In this document: piece by piece, positions 54,402 through 64,000 of the stretch
Layout: each line of letters starts with the position of its first letter
Position numbering within the stretch: the stretch's first letter is position 1
Assembly (NCBI RefSeq): GCF_003605645.1
Contig: NZ_QVMU01000010.1
Coordinates: 62,001 to 126,000, forward strand
Reading direction: 5' to 3'
Length of the DNA: 64,000 nucleotides
DNA from: Vibrio sinensis
GTDB taxonomy: Bacteria > Pseudomonadota > Gammaproteobacteria > Enterobacterales > Vibrionaceae
The notes under the pieces: model-generated
What the model saw: only the letters and a program-made list of their open reading frames with translations
The model's database searches: none
Told to the model about the DNA's origin: nothing
Translations under genes and position numbers: made by a program

Positions 54402-57308
54402 ATGACATTTGCTTTGGGCCAACGCTGGATTAGCGAAACGGAGAGCGACCTAGGTTTAGGTACGGTTATTGCTCTAGATGTACGAACTGTTACCTTGATG
54501 TTTGCTGCATCTGAAGAGAATCGTGTTTATGCTCGCACCGATGCACCAGTGACCCGAGTTGTATTTAATGCTGGTGACACCGTAGAAAGCCAAGAAGGCT
54601 GGTCACTAAAAGTAGAAGAAGTGATCGAAGAGCAAGGTCTGTTTACTTATATAGGCACGCGTGAAGATACGGGCGAAGAGATTCGTATGCGTGAGATCAT
54701 GCTAAGCAACCAAATTCGTTTTAATAAACCACAAGATAAATTGTTTGCTGGTCAAATTGATCGTATGGACAATTTTGTGCTTCGTTACCGTGCGCTACAA
54801 AACCAATATGCTCAGCATAAAAGTCCTATGCGTGGACTTTGTGGTATGCGCGCTGGGTTAATTCCTCACCAGTTATATATTGCTCATGAAGTTGGGCGTC
54901 GTCACGCACCTCGCGTTTTATTGGCTGATGAAGTGGGTTTAGGTAAAACTATCGAAGCTGGCATGATCATTCACCAACAAGTGTTGGCTGGCCGTGCTGA
55001 GCGTATCTTGATTGTGGTACCTGAAACATTGCAGCATCAATGGTTAGTTGAAATGTTGCGTCGCTTTAACCTGCATTTCTCTATTTTTGATGAAGAACGT
55101 TGTATCGAATCTTACGCAGATGCAGAGAACCCATTTGATACTCAGCAATATGTATTATGCTCTCTCGACTTTTTACGCAAGAGTCGTAAGCGTTTTGAAC
55201 AAGCGATGGAAGGGGAATGGGATCTTTTGGTGGTTGATGAAGCTCATCACCTTGAATGGAGCCAAGACAAGCCAAGCCGCGAGTATCAAGTTGTTGAGGG
55301 TTTAGCGGAAAAGACACCGGGTGTCTTATTGCTTACAGCTACCCCTGAGCAATTAGGTCGTGAGAGTCACTTTGCTCGTCTACGCTTGCTCGATCCTGAC
55401 CGTTTCTATGATTATGACGCGTTTGTCCAAGAAGAAGAACAATACGCTCCAGTCGCGGACTCTGTGAGTGCGTTATTCTCTGGAGAAGCGCTACCTGACG
55501 CGGCAAAAAATCAAATTACCGAACTGCTTTCAGAACAAGATGTTGAGCCATTATTCCGTATTATCGAAAGTGGCAGCAATGAAGAAGAAAAAGCCGCAGC
55601 ACGCCAAGAGTTGATTGATAACTTAATGGATCGTCATGGTACCGGACGTGTGTTATTCCGTAATACTCGCGCTGCGATTAAAGGTTTTCCTAAGCGTAAT
55701 GTGAATTTATTGCCAATGCCGATTCCGCAGCAATACACTACATCAATGCGTGTATCGGGCATGATTGGCGGCAAGATGACGCCAGAAGCTCGAGCGATGA
55801 AAAACCTTTATCCAGAAGAGATTTTTCAAGAGTTTGAAGGCGATGACGCAACATGGTGGCAGTTTGATTCACGTGTAAACTGGTTGCTAGAAAAAGTGAC
55901 AGATAAACGCAGTGAAAAAATTCTTGTTATTGCTTCTCGTGCAAGCACTGCACTTCAGCTAGAGCAGGCATTACGCGAGCGTGAAGGTATTCGAGCAACT
56001 GTATTCCATGAGGGAATGTCGATTCTTGAACGAGATAAAGCTGCCGCTTATTTTGCTCAGGAAGAGGGTGGTGCTCAGGTTCTAATTTGTAGTGAAATTG
56101 GCTCTGAAGGTCGTAACTTCCAGTTTGCTAATCAGTTGGTTATGTTTGACTTGCCGTTCAACCCTGATTTGCTGGAACAACGTATTGGTCGTTTGGATCG
56201 AATTGGTCAAAACCGTGATATCGACATCCACGTTCCTTATCTACAAGGTACTTCACAAGCGATTTTGGCTCGTTGGTTTGATGAGGGCTTAAATGCCTTT
56301 GCGGAAACTTGCCCGACAGGTCGTGCCGTTTATGATAAGTACTCAGATACTTTGATTGAAATGCTGGCGTCTGGTGATATCTCAGAATTAGATGATGTCA
56401 TTGCTGAATCAGCAAAAATGAATAAAGAGCTGAAAGCACAACTCGAACAAGGTCGTGACCGCTTACTTGAAATGCACTCAAATGGTGGTGAGAAAGCGCA
56501 AGCGATAGTTGAGAAAATTTCGGCAACCGACGGTGATACTAACTTAGTCACGTTCGCACTAAGCCTGTTTGACACTATTGGTTTGAACCAAGATGATAAA
56601 GGTGAAAATGCACTGGTTGTGACGCCATCAGAGCACATGATGGTTCCAAGTTACCCAGGTTTGCCTTACGAAGGGGCGACGATCACGTTTGACCGTGATA
56701 CCGCATTATCTCGTGAAGATATGAACTTCATTAGTTGGGAACACCCAATGATCCAAGGTGGTATCGACTTACTAATGAGTGAGGGTGTGGGAACTTCAGC
56801 GGTTTCTTTATTGAAAAATAAAGCCTTGCCAGTGGGCACTATGCTGCTTGAACTGATTTATAAAGTTGATGCACAAGCGCCGAAACGTAGTGGTATTACT
56901 CGTTTCTTACCTCAAACACCAATTCGTATTATGTTGGATGGAAAAGGTAACGATCTCTCTGCTCAGGTTGAGTTTGAAAGCTTTAACCGTCAATTAAGTC
57001 CAGTAGGTCGACATATTGCGACTAAGCTTGTGTCATCGGTACAAGCTCAAGTTCATCAATTGATCGCTGTGGGTGAAACATTGGTTGTTGATCATGTGAC
57101 AGCTATCCGTGAGCAAGCTCAGCAAGAAATGCAAACTAGCTTAAATTCGGAACTTGAACGCTTACAAGCATTAAAAGCGGTGAACCCTAACATTCGTGAT
57201 GAAGAGCTTGAGATTATCGAAGCTCAAATCAAAGAACTTACTGGTTACATTAGCCAAGCTCAATACCAGTTAGATTCATTGCGCATGATCGTTGTTAGCC
57301 ATAACTAG
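54402..57308 (+). CDS. rapA: RapA (HepA), RNA polymerase recycling ATPase
   Basis: 968-residue Swi2/Snf2 ATPase that binds RNA polymerase and releases it from stalled post-termination complexes. N-terminal Tudor-like domains (about residues 1-105), Snf2 ATPase core with Walker A DEVGLGKT near residue 180 and DEAH box near 283, helicase C lobe with the [11 protein letters not shown] motif near residue 600, and the C-terminal RapA-specific domain. Length equals that of E. coli RapA. rluA follows, as in E. coli. Confidence 0.98.
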   Translation: MTFALGQRWISETESDLGLGTVIALDVRTVTLMFAASEENRVYARTDAPVTRVVFNAGDTVESQEGWSLKVEEVIEEQGLFTYIGTREDTGEEIRMREIMLSNQIRFNKPQDKLFAGQIDRMDNFVLRYRALQNQYAQHKSPMRGLCGMRAGLIPHQLYIAHEVGRRHAPRVLLADEVGLGKTIEAGMIIHQQVLAGRAERILIVVPETLQHQWLVEMLRRFNLHFSIFDEERCIESYADAENPFDTQQYVLCSLDFLRKSRKRFEQAMEGEWDLLVVDEAHHLEWSQDKPSREYQVVEGLAEKTPGVLLLTATPEQLGRESHFARLRLLDPDRFYDYDAFVQEEEQYAPVADSVSALFSGEALPDAAKNQITELLSEQDVEPLFRIIESGSNEEEKAAARQELIDNLMDRHGTGRVLFRNTRAAIKGFPKRNVNLLPMPIPQQYTTSMRVSGMIGGKMTPEARAMKNLYPEEIFQEFEGDDATWWQFDSRVNWLLEKVTDKRSEKILVIASRASTALQLEQALREREGIRATVFHEGMSILERDKAAAYFAQEEGGAQVLICSEIGSEGRNFQFANQLVMFDLPFNPDLLEQRIGRLDRIGQNRDIDIHVPYLQGTSQAILARWFDEGLNAFAETCPTGRAVYDKYSDTLIEMLASGDISELDDVIAESAKMNKELKAQLEQGRDRLLEMHSNGGEKAQAIVEKISATDGDTNLVTFALSLFDTIGLNQDDKGENALVVTPSEHMMVPSYPGLPYEGATITFDRDTALSREDMNFISWEHPMIQGGIDLLMSEGVGTSAVSLLKNKALPVGTMLLELIYKVDAQAPKRSGITRFLPQTPIRIMLDGKGNDLSAQVEFESFNRQLSPVGRHIATKLVSSVQAQVHQLIAVGETLVVDHVTAIREQAQQEMQTSLNSELERLQALKAVNPNIRDEELEIIEAQIKELTGYISQAQYQLDSLRMIVVSHN

Positions 57309-57340
57309 TTGGTTATTAAAGTATTTATTTAGATTGGTAT

Positions 57341-57368
57341 AAGGCCCGGTAGTACCGGGCTTTTTTTA
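57341..57368 (+). terminator. terminator after rapA
   Basis: GCCCGGT, loop AGT, ACCGGGC and seven T, placed 35 bases after the stop and ending just before rluA. Confidence 0.92.
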
Positions 57369-57379
57369 GAGATTTTGAT

Positions 57380-58132
57380 ATGGCAATGCTGGAATATAAC
57401 CCACCGACAGATCCTTGGGTTAATATCGTTTTTGAAGATGAACACATTCTAGCGGTTAATAAGCCGTCTGGCTTATTGTCGGTTCCGGGGCGTTTACCTG
57501 AGCACCGTGACAGTATGTGGAGTCGTTTGCAGGAGAGTTACCCTGATATTCAAGTTGTGCACCGTTTAGATATGTGTACGTCTGGTTTGATGGTGTTAGC
57601 GAAACACAAACATGCGGAAAGTGCGTTAAAAAAACAGTTCCAATACCGCTTAACTCACAAAGTTTATTATGCTCGCGTGTGGGGGCATCTTGAACAAGAG
57701 GAAGGTGAAATTGATTTGCCATTGATTTGTGATTGGCCAAATCGTCCTTTGCAGAAAGTTTGCTTTGAACAGGGTAAATCATCGAAAACACTATTTCAGG
57801 TGGCAAAACGAGAAGAGCATGCTGGTGGCGTGAAAACGACTATTGTACGTTTGCTGCCGATTACAGGGCGCTCACATCAACTTCGAGTACATATGCAAGC
57901 GCTTGGTCACGCGATTGTTGGTGACGAGTTCTATGCAAATGAAGATGCCTATGCTTTTTCACCACGTCTAGAACTGCATGCTGCCGAGCTAAGTTTTTAT
58001 CATCCGAAAAGTGATTGGTTACGCAGTATTTTTGTTCCTTGTGATTTTTATCCTGAGGCAGAAGAGCTAATCTTTAACTACTTCGATCCCGCACGAAAAT
58101 TACCAGATTATAAAACGCTGCCAAGACCTTAA
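57380..58132 (+). CDS. rluA: RluA, 23S/tRNA pseudouridine synthase
   Basis: 250-residue pseudouridine synthase modifying U746 of 23S rRNA and U32 of several tRNAs. The catalytic Asp is in VHRLDMCTSG; the start MAMLEYNPP and NKPSGLLSVPGRL agree closely with the RluA (not RluC/RluD) branch, and there is no S4 domain. It lies 71 bases after rapA but behind a strong terminator. Confidence 0.95.
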   Translation: MAMLEYNPPTDPWVNIVFEDEHILAVNKPSGLLSVPGRLPEHRDSMWSRLQESYPDIQVVHRLDMCTSGLMVLAKHKHAESALKKQFQYRLTHKVYYARVWGHLEQEEGEIDLPLICDWPNRPLQKVCFEQGKSSKTLFQVAKREEHAGGVKTTIVRLLPITGRSHQLRVHMQALGHAIVGDEFYANEDAYAFSPRLELHAAELSFYHPKSDWLRSIFVPCDFYPEAEELIFNYFDPARKLPDYKTLPRP

Positions 58133-58166
58133 TATCCGTATTAGGCAGTGAAATAAGGAGAAACCT

Positions 58167-59129
58167 ATGTCACTGCCTACCGTTGTCTTTTTAGATCGAG
58201 CCACGATCCCTACTCACATTGAACTTCCCCATCTCCCTTTTGATCACCAATGGTTAGAGTATGACTTTACCCCTCCTGAACTCGTGGTCGAGCGCCTTCA
58301 AGATGCTGATATTGTTATCATCAATAAAGTTGTCCTAGATGCAGAGGTATTGTGTCAGTTACCTAAGTTGCAGTTGATTGCGCTTTGCGCGACGGGATTT
58401 AATAACGTTGATACGTCCTTTTGCCAAGAACATGCGATTGCCGTAAGTAATGTACAAGGCTATGCCACTCAGTCAGTGCCAGAGCACGTACTTGCGATGA
58501 TATTCGCTCTAAGGCGTAATTTGATGGGCTATCATCGCGATATTGCAGCAGGGGAATGGCAGAGAAATAAGCAGTTTTGTTTTTTTACTCACCCAATTGG
58601 TGATATCGCGGGCTCAACCATGGGAATTATCGGTAGTGGCAAGCTCGGGCGCGCCATGGAGACATTAGCGAAAGCGGTCGGAATGAAAGTTATTTTTGCT
58701 GAGCGAAAAGGAGCTTCACAATGCCGTTCGGGTTACGTTCCCTTTGAACAAGTGTTGATGGTTTCTGATGTACTTTCTTTGCATTGTCCGCTGGATAAGC
58801 AAACTCATCATTTGATCGGTGCAAAAGAGTTGTCACAAATGAAAGCGAACGCCATTTTGATTAATACGGGTCGAGGGGGATTAGTGGATGAACAAGCGTT
58901 AGTTCATGCCTTAAAAGAGGGCGTTATCGCAGCAGCAGGCGTGGATGTATTTACTCAAGAACCTGCAGATGAAACTAATCCACTGCTGGCTAATATCCAC
59001 TTACCCAATTTATTACTTACTCCTCATATCGCTTGGGGGAGTGATAGTGCGATTCAACGTTTGGCAACGATTCTTATTGAAAATATTGCGGCTTTTGTCG
59101 AGGGGCGAGAGCAAAATAGAATTGTCTAA
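58167..59129 (+). CDS. D-2-hydroxyacid dehydrogenase (glycerate dehydrogenase-like)
   Basis: 320-residue NAD(P)-dependent 2-hydroxyacid dehydrogenase. Rossmann motif GIIGSGKLG near residue 155; catalytic Arg in INTGRGGLVDE, Glu in VFTQEP and His in TPHIAWGS are all present. The closest named relatives would be hydroxypyruvate/glycerate reductases, but the substrate cannot be decided. It lies 34 bases after rluA with an AAGGAG ribosome site. Confidence 0.85.
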   Translation: MSLPTVVFLDRATIPTHIELPHLPFDHQWLEYDFTPPELVVERLQDADIVIINKVVLDAEVLCQLPKLQLIALCATGFNNVDTSFCQEHAIAVSNVQGYATQSVPEHVLAMIFALRRNLMGYHRDIAAGEWQRNKQFCFFTHPIGDIAGSTMGIIGSGKLGRAMETLAKAVGMKVIFAERKGASQCRSGYVPFEQVLMVSDVLSLHCPLDKQTHHLIGAKELSQMKANAILINTGRGGLVDEQALVHALKEGVIAAAGVDVFTQEPADETNPLLANIHLPNLLLTPHIAWGSDSAIQRLATILIENIAAFVEGREQNRIV

Positions 59130-59181
59130 TAGCTCTTACTAGAACCTATGATTTTTTGTACGGCGTATGAAGATTAATATG

Positions 59182-59210
59182 AAAAAAGGCAGCGAATTCG
59201 CTGCCTTTTT
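59182..59210. terminator. bidirectional terminator between the dehydrogenase gene and valS
   Basis: A-run, GGCAGCGAATTCGCTGCC palindrome, T-run, between convergent genes. Confidence 0.9.
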
Positions 59211-59250
59211 GCTTAACTAGATTTCGAGATGAAATCTGGTGCTATGTCAC

Positions 59251-62124
59251 TTAAAGAGCTGCGATAGTCGCTTTTTGCTCTTCTAGTTTCACTAGTGTTT
59301 CTTGGTAGCCTTCTAGCTTCTCACGTTCTTTCGCGATAACCGCTTCAGGAGCTTTTGCTACGAAACCTTCGTTACCTAGCTTACCTTCGATACGCTTAAT
59401 TTCACCGTGTGTTTTAGCCACTTCTTTATCAAGACGTGCAAGTTCTGCATCTTTGTCGATTAGGCCAGCCATTGGGATCATCAACTCTGATTTGCCCACA
59501 AGCTTAGTCGCACATGCTGGTGTCTCTTCGCCATCAAGCAACACTTTCATGCTGTCTAATTTCGCTAGAGAATTAAGAACGATCTTGTTCGCTTCAATAC
59601 GCGCTGCATCTTTTTCGTCAGCAACTTTGATCATTACGTCTAAGCCTTTGCTTGGCGCAATGTCGTACTCTGCACGTAGGTTACGAATCGCAGTGATGAA
59701 TGATTTCACCCACTCGATATCTGCAACAATATCTGCATCGTAGTTGTCTGCGTTAAATTGAGGCAGAGCTTGAGTCATGATCGTCTCACCATCTACACCA
59801 TCAATCATTGGCTTAATACTTAGCCAGATAGATTCAGTGATGTACGGAAGTACCGGGTGAGCAAGACGTAGCGTTTTCTCAAGAACCGTGATCAGCGTGT
59901 AACGAGTTGCTTGTTGTTGTGCTTCAGTACCTTTCCATAGAACAGGCTTAGTTAGCTCTAAGTACCAGTCACAGAATTGGTTCCAGATGAATTCGTAAAG
60001 CGTGTTCGCTGCCATGTCTAGACGGAAGTTGTCTAGGTGAGCATTAAACTCTTTCGCAGCCATTTCAAACTGAGATTCGATCCATTTGTCTGCTAGTGAG
60101 AACTCCATATTTGCACGATCTTCAGCTGACAATGTCATGCCACAATCGTGCTCTTCTGTATTCATTAATACGTAACGGCTAGCGTTCCATAGTTTGTTAC
60201 AGAAGTTACGGTAACCCTCAAGGCGCTTCATATCCCAGTTGATATCACGACCTGTTGAAGCCATTGCTGCTAGAGTGAAACGTAGTGCATCAGTACCGTA
60301 TGGTTCGATACCGTTTTCAAATGTCTTACGTGTGTTTTTCTCAATCTTCGCTGCAAGTTGAGGCTGCATCATGTTGCCACAACGTTTTTCAACAAGAGAC
60401 TCTAGATCGATACCATCAATCATATCGATAGGGTCAAGCACGTTACCTTTCGACTTCGACATTTTGTCGCCGTTTTCGTCACGGATAAGACCAGTCACGT
60501 AAACTGTTTTAAATGGTACTTGTGATTTACCGTTTTCATCTTTGTTGAAGTGCATGGTCATCATGATCATACGCGCAACCCAGAAGAAGATGATGTCAAA
60601 ACCAGTAACAAGAACATCAGAAGGGTGGAATGTTTTCAGATCTTCAGTTTGCTCAGGCCAGCCTTGAGTACCAAATGTCCATAGAGCAGAAGAGAACCAT
60701 GTATCTAATACATCGTCGTCTTGGCGTAGAATAATAACAGGCGCTAAATTGTTGTTTGCACGAACTTCTTCTTCACTGCGGCCAACGTATACGTTGCCAT
60801 CGTTATCGTACCATGCAGGGATGCGGTGACCCCACCAAAGCTGACGAGAGATACACCAGTCTTGAATGTCACGCATCCAAGAGAAATACATGTTTTCGTA
60901 TTGCTTAGGAACGAATTGGATTTCGCCATCTTCAACGGCTTTAACAGCTGGTTCTGCTAGTGGTGCAGCACGCACATACCATTGGTCTGTAAGCATTGGT
61001 TCGATAACAACACCACCACGGTCGCCGTAAGGAACGGTTAGGTCGTGGTCTTTGATTTCGTCTAGTAGGCCAAGCTCTTTAAACTCATCAACGATCGCTT
61101 TACGTGCAGCAAAACGCTCCATGCCATGGTATTTAGCTGGAAGTTCAGTGCTGTATACATCACTTTCTTCGCCATTTGTGGTGAAGACTTCAGCCGCATC
61201 ACGAATATCAGCGTTGAACGTTAGGATGTTGATCATTGGTAGCTTATTGCGCTTACCAACTTCGTAGTCGTTGAAATCGTGTGCCGGTGTGATTTTCACA
61301 CAACCAGTACCTTTTTCCATATCAGCGTGCTCGTCACCAACGATTGGGATGAGACGGTTTACGATAGGAAGTAGGATTTCTTTACCAATCAGATCTTTGT
61401 AACGAGGATCTTCAGGGTTTACCGCAACGCCAGTATCGCCAAGCATGGTTTCAGGACGAGTTGTTGCAACGACAATGTAGTCTTTGCCGTCTGAAGTTTT
61501 CACGCCATTTGCTAATGGGTAGCGGAAATGCCACATGTGGCCTTTTTTGTCTTTGTTTTCAACTTCAAGATCAGAAATTGCAGTGTGCAGTTTTGGATCC
61601 CAGTTAACCAGACGTTTACCACGGTAGATTAAGTCATCTTCATACAGACGAACGAATACTTCTTGAACGGCATTTGATAGGCCGTCATCCATAGTGAATC
61701 GTTCACGATCCCAGTCAACAGATGCGCCTAAGCGACGAAGTTGCTTAGTGATGGTGCCGCCAGACTCAGCTTTCCATTCCCAGATTTTGTCGATGAATGC
61801 GTCACGGCCGTAGTCGTGTTTTGTTTTGCCTTCTTCAGCAGCAATTTTACGCTCAACAACCATTTGAGTCGCGATGCCAGCATGGTCTGTACCTACTTGC
61901 CAAAGGGTGTTTTTACCCTTCATACGCTCAGCACGGATCAAAGTATCCATAATGGTATCTTGGAACGCGTGGCCCATGTGTAGGCTACCAGTGACGTTCG
62001 GTGGCGGGATCATGATGCTGTAAGCTTCTTTAGTCGTGTCACCGTGTGGCTTAAAGTAGCCTTTCTCTTCCCAAGCTTGGTATAAAGCTTGTTCGATTGA
62101 AGTTGGGTTATATATCTTTTCCAT
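59251..62124 (-). CDS. valS: Valyl-tRNA synthetase
   Basis: 957-residue class I aminoacyl-tRNA synthetase, normal length. HIGH signature HMGHAF near residue 50 in [15 protein letters not shown]; the inserted editing domain (CP1) about 200-400; KMSKS near residue 554; anticodon-binding helical domain; C-terminal coiled coil (about 890-957). It is 215 bases downstream of holC on the same strand. Confidence 0.98.
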   Translation of the reverse strand: MEKIYNPTSIEQALYQAWEEKGYFKPHGDTTKEAYSIMIPPPNVTGSLHMGHAFQDTIMDTLIRAERMKGKNTLWQVGTDHAGIATQMVVERKIAAEEGKTKHDYGRDAFIDKIWEWKAESGGTITKQLRRLGASVDWDRERFTMDDGLSNAVQEVFVRLYEDDLIYRGKRLVNWDPKLHTAISDLEVENKDKKGHMWHFRYPLANGVKTSDGKDYIVVATTRPETMLGDTGVAVNPEDPRYKDLIGKEILLPIVNRLIPIVGDEHADMEKGTGCVKITPAHDFNDYEVGKRNKLPMINILTFNADIRDAAEVFTTNGEESDVYSTELPAKYHGMERFAARKAIVDEFKELGLLDEIKDHDLTVPYGDRGGVVIEPMLTDQWYVRAAPLAEPAVKAVEDGEIQFVPKQYENMYFSWMRDIQDWCISRQLWWGHRIPAWYDNDGNVYVGRSEEEVRANNNLAPVIILRQDDDVLDTWFSSALWTFGTQGWPEQTEDLKTFHPSDVLVTGFDIIFFWVARMIMMTMHFNKDENGKSQVPFKTVYVTGLIRDENGDKMSKSKGNVLDPIDMIDGIDLESLVEKRCGNMMQPQLAAKIEKNTRKTFENGIEPYGTDALRFTLAAMASTGRDINWDMKRLEGYRNFCNKLWNASRYVLMNTEEHDCGMTLSAEDRANMEFSLADKWIESQFEMAAKEFNAHLDNFRLDMAANTLYEFIWNQFCDWYLELTKPVLWKGTEAQQQATRYTLITVLEKTLRLAHPVLPYITESIWLSIKPMIDGVDGETIMTQALPQFNADNYDADIVADIEWVKSFITAIRNLRAEYDIAPSKGLDVMIKVADEKDAARIEANKIVLNSLAKLDSMKVLLDGEETPACATKLVGKSELMIPMAGLIDKDAELARLDKEVAKTHGEIKRIEGKLGNEGFVAKAPEAVIAKEREKLEGYQETLVKLEEQKATIAAL

Positions 62125-62283
62125 AGCGCTCTTTCATGGGCTCTTCTTCATATTTGAACTTATAACGTCGTTGGCTGCTTTCATAAACCCTAATCACATA
62201 GAGATATACGTTCAGAGGATTATGTTTATTTGCCAACTAGGTTTCAGTTCAACTATTTAGAGGACTGGTTCTGGTTAATCATA

Positions 62284-62337
62284 GTCAATTCTTATAAGTG
62301 AACTCTCTGTGTGGAGAGCTTAACTATAAGGATTGAC
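62284..62337. repeat. 54-bp imperfect inverted repeat between holC and valS
   Basis: GTCAATTCTTATAAGTGAAC plus CTCT-C (62284-62307) is answered by GAGAGCTTAACTATAAGGAT plus TGAC (62314-62337): 19 of 24 positions pair, with a 6-base loop TGTGTG. It ends 2 bases before the holC stop codon and has no T run. Confidence 0.65.
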
Positions 62338-62339
62338 CG

Positions 62340-62789
62340 CTATTTGTGTTCGATCTCGAACGTTTGCAGATGATAGCCTGCTTGTCGGTAAATTTTATAC
62401 CTTTCTCTGGCGAGCTGCTTAGCTTTTTCTTCGCAAGGAACGAAGTCTACCACCTCATTAAACTTGTTCGCAAAGGTTGTCTCGCTATCGGCCAAATTTA
62501 TTACCAGTTGTCGGTTCCACGTTGGTTTGACGCCTTGGTGACCAATTTCAATGTTGGTCGCATACTTAGGACCTTCACCTACGAGATTGTGTGCCATGAA
62601 ATGCTCAGGTTCGACTTGCCAAAAGCACTCAGCAATGCGTTCAGCATGCGCTTTATCTTGGCACTGTATATATAATTTAGCCCCTTGTTTGGCAAAGTGC
62701 TGAGCCAAAAACAGAATGTATTGTTCAAATCCTGTTTCACTCGCTTGGATAGAGTCTGGTTTTACAATGTAGAACGTTGCATTTGCCAT
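62340..62789 (-). CDS. holC: DNA polymerase III chi subunit
   Basis: 149-residue chi subunit of the replicase clamp loader, which contacts single-strand binding protein. Family start MANATFYIVKPDS, and the CFWQVEPEHFMAHNLVGEG and INLADSE motifs are visible. Typical pepA-holC-valS order. Upstream, 62790-62920 contains no gene. Confidence 0.94.
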   Translation of the reverse strand: MANATFYIVKPDSIQASETGFEQYILFLAQHFAKQGAKLYIQCQDKAHAERIAECFWQVEPEHFMAHNLVGEGPKYATNIEIGHQGVKPTWNRQLVINLADSETTFANKFNEVVDFVPCEEKAKQLARERYKIYRQAGYHLQTFEIEHK

Positions 62790-62920
62790 AGCTGCTTTGA
62801 TCCATCTATCCGTCGGGTTGATTTACCGTTTCACTCTGTCGTCTTCATGTAATTGATCTGGTACAGAATCGATATTACACATCATCACTGAGGCTACCGT
62901 TTGCGACGAATGAGATCCAT

Positions 62921-62947
62921 TAAAAAAGGGCCTATCGGCCCTTTTTA
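62921..62947 (-). terminator. terminator after pepA
   Basis: AAAAAGGGCC, loop, GGCCCTTTTT: a perfect 10-bp stem with T run, 16 bases after the pepA stop. Confidence 0.92.
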
Positions 62948-62962
62948 CTGATATGAGTAATA

Positions 62963-64000
<1,038 letters not shown>

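Overview
The window is ordinary-looking chromosomal DNA of a gammaproteobacterium, almost certainly a Vibrio or a close relative in the Vibrionaceae. The evidence is a complete 3' part of the mannose-sensitive haemagglutinin (MSHA) type IV pilus locus in Vibrio order (mshJ-K-L-M-N-E-G-F-B-A-C-D-O-P-Q), followed by mreBCD-maf-rng-yhdP-nit-tldD and by typical Vibrio neighbours (TAXI/TRAP transporter, argR-mdh, ispB-rplU-rpmA-obgE, lptD-surA-pdxA-rsmA-apaGH). I see no phage, insertion sequence, CRISPR array, rRNA or tRNA gene.

Layout. 1-15180: MSHA pilus assembly machine (mshJ to mshF), then the pilins and minor pilins (mshB, A, C, D, O, P) and the giant mshQ; extended -10 promoters before mshB and mshC and a terminator after mshA split it into several transcription units. 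15181-26100: cell-shape genes mreBCD, then maf, rng (RNase G), yhdP (phospholipid transport), a nitrilase-family amidase and tldD. 26175-29340: arcA (arginine deiminase), rraB (RNase E inhibitor) and an orphan GH2-type sugar-binding-fold protein. 29354-34480: a TRAP transporter of the TAXI type with its UspA partner, then argR. 34481-41264: mdh, ispB, rplU-rpmA, obgE, a split ThrE-type exporter (yjjP/yjjB) and folA. 41287-48155: the envelope/RNA-maturation cluster lptD-surA-pdxA-rsmA-apaG-apaH, with djlA divergent. 49260-53973: ridA, the pyrBI operon with its leader peptide, argF, and a PIN-PhoH protein. 54402-59210: rapA, rluA and a D-2-hydroxyacid dehydrogenase. 59251-64000: valS, holC and the 3' part of pepA.

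Links. Arginine and pyrimidine metabolism recur (arcA, argR, argF, pyrBI, pepA): ArgR in the window has a strong ARG box in front of argF, and PepA is a known co-regulator of pyrimidine/arginine genes in E. coli. RNA metabolism also recurs (rng, rraB, phoH-like, rapA, rluA, rsmA).

I did not find an unmistakably new biological system. The observations most worth a second look are non-coding: a pyrBI attenuator with an unannotated 30-codon leader peptide and a pause hairpin; a TAXI-receptor mRNA leader made of three consecutive hairpins; five tandem degenerate 16-bp repeats and a shared palindromic motif in the TRAP locus; a cluster of five Dam (GATC) sites over the obgE promoter; a 74-bp MITE-like palindrome; a 54-bp inverted repeat between holC and valS; and an AT-rich, apparently mosaic N-terminal half of mshQ.
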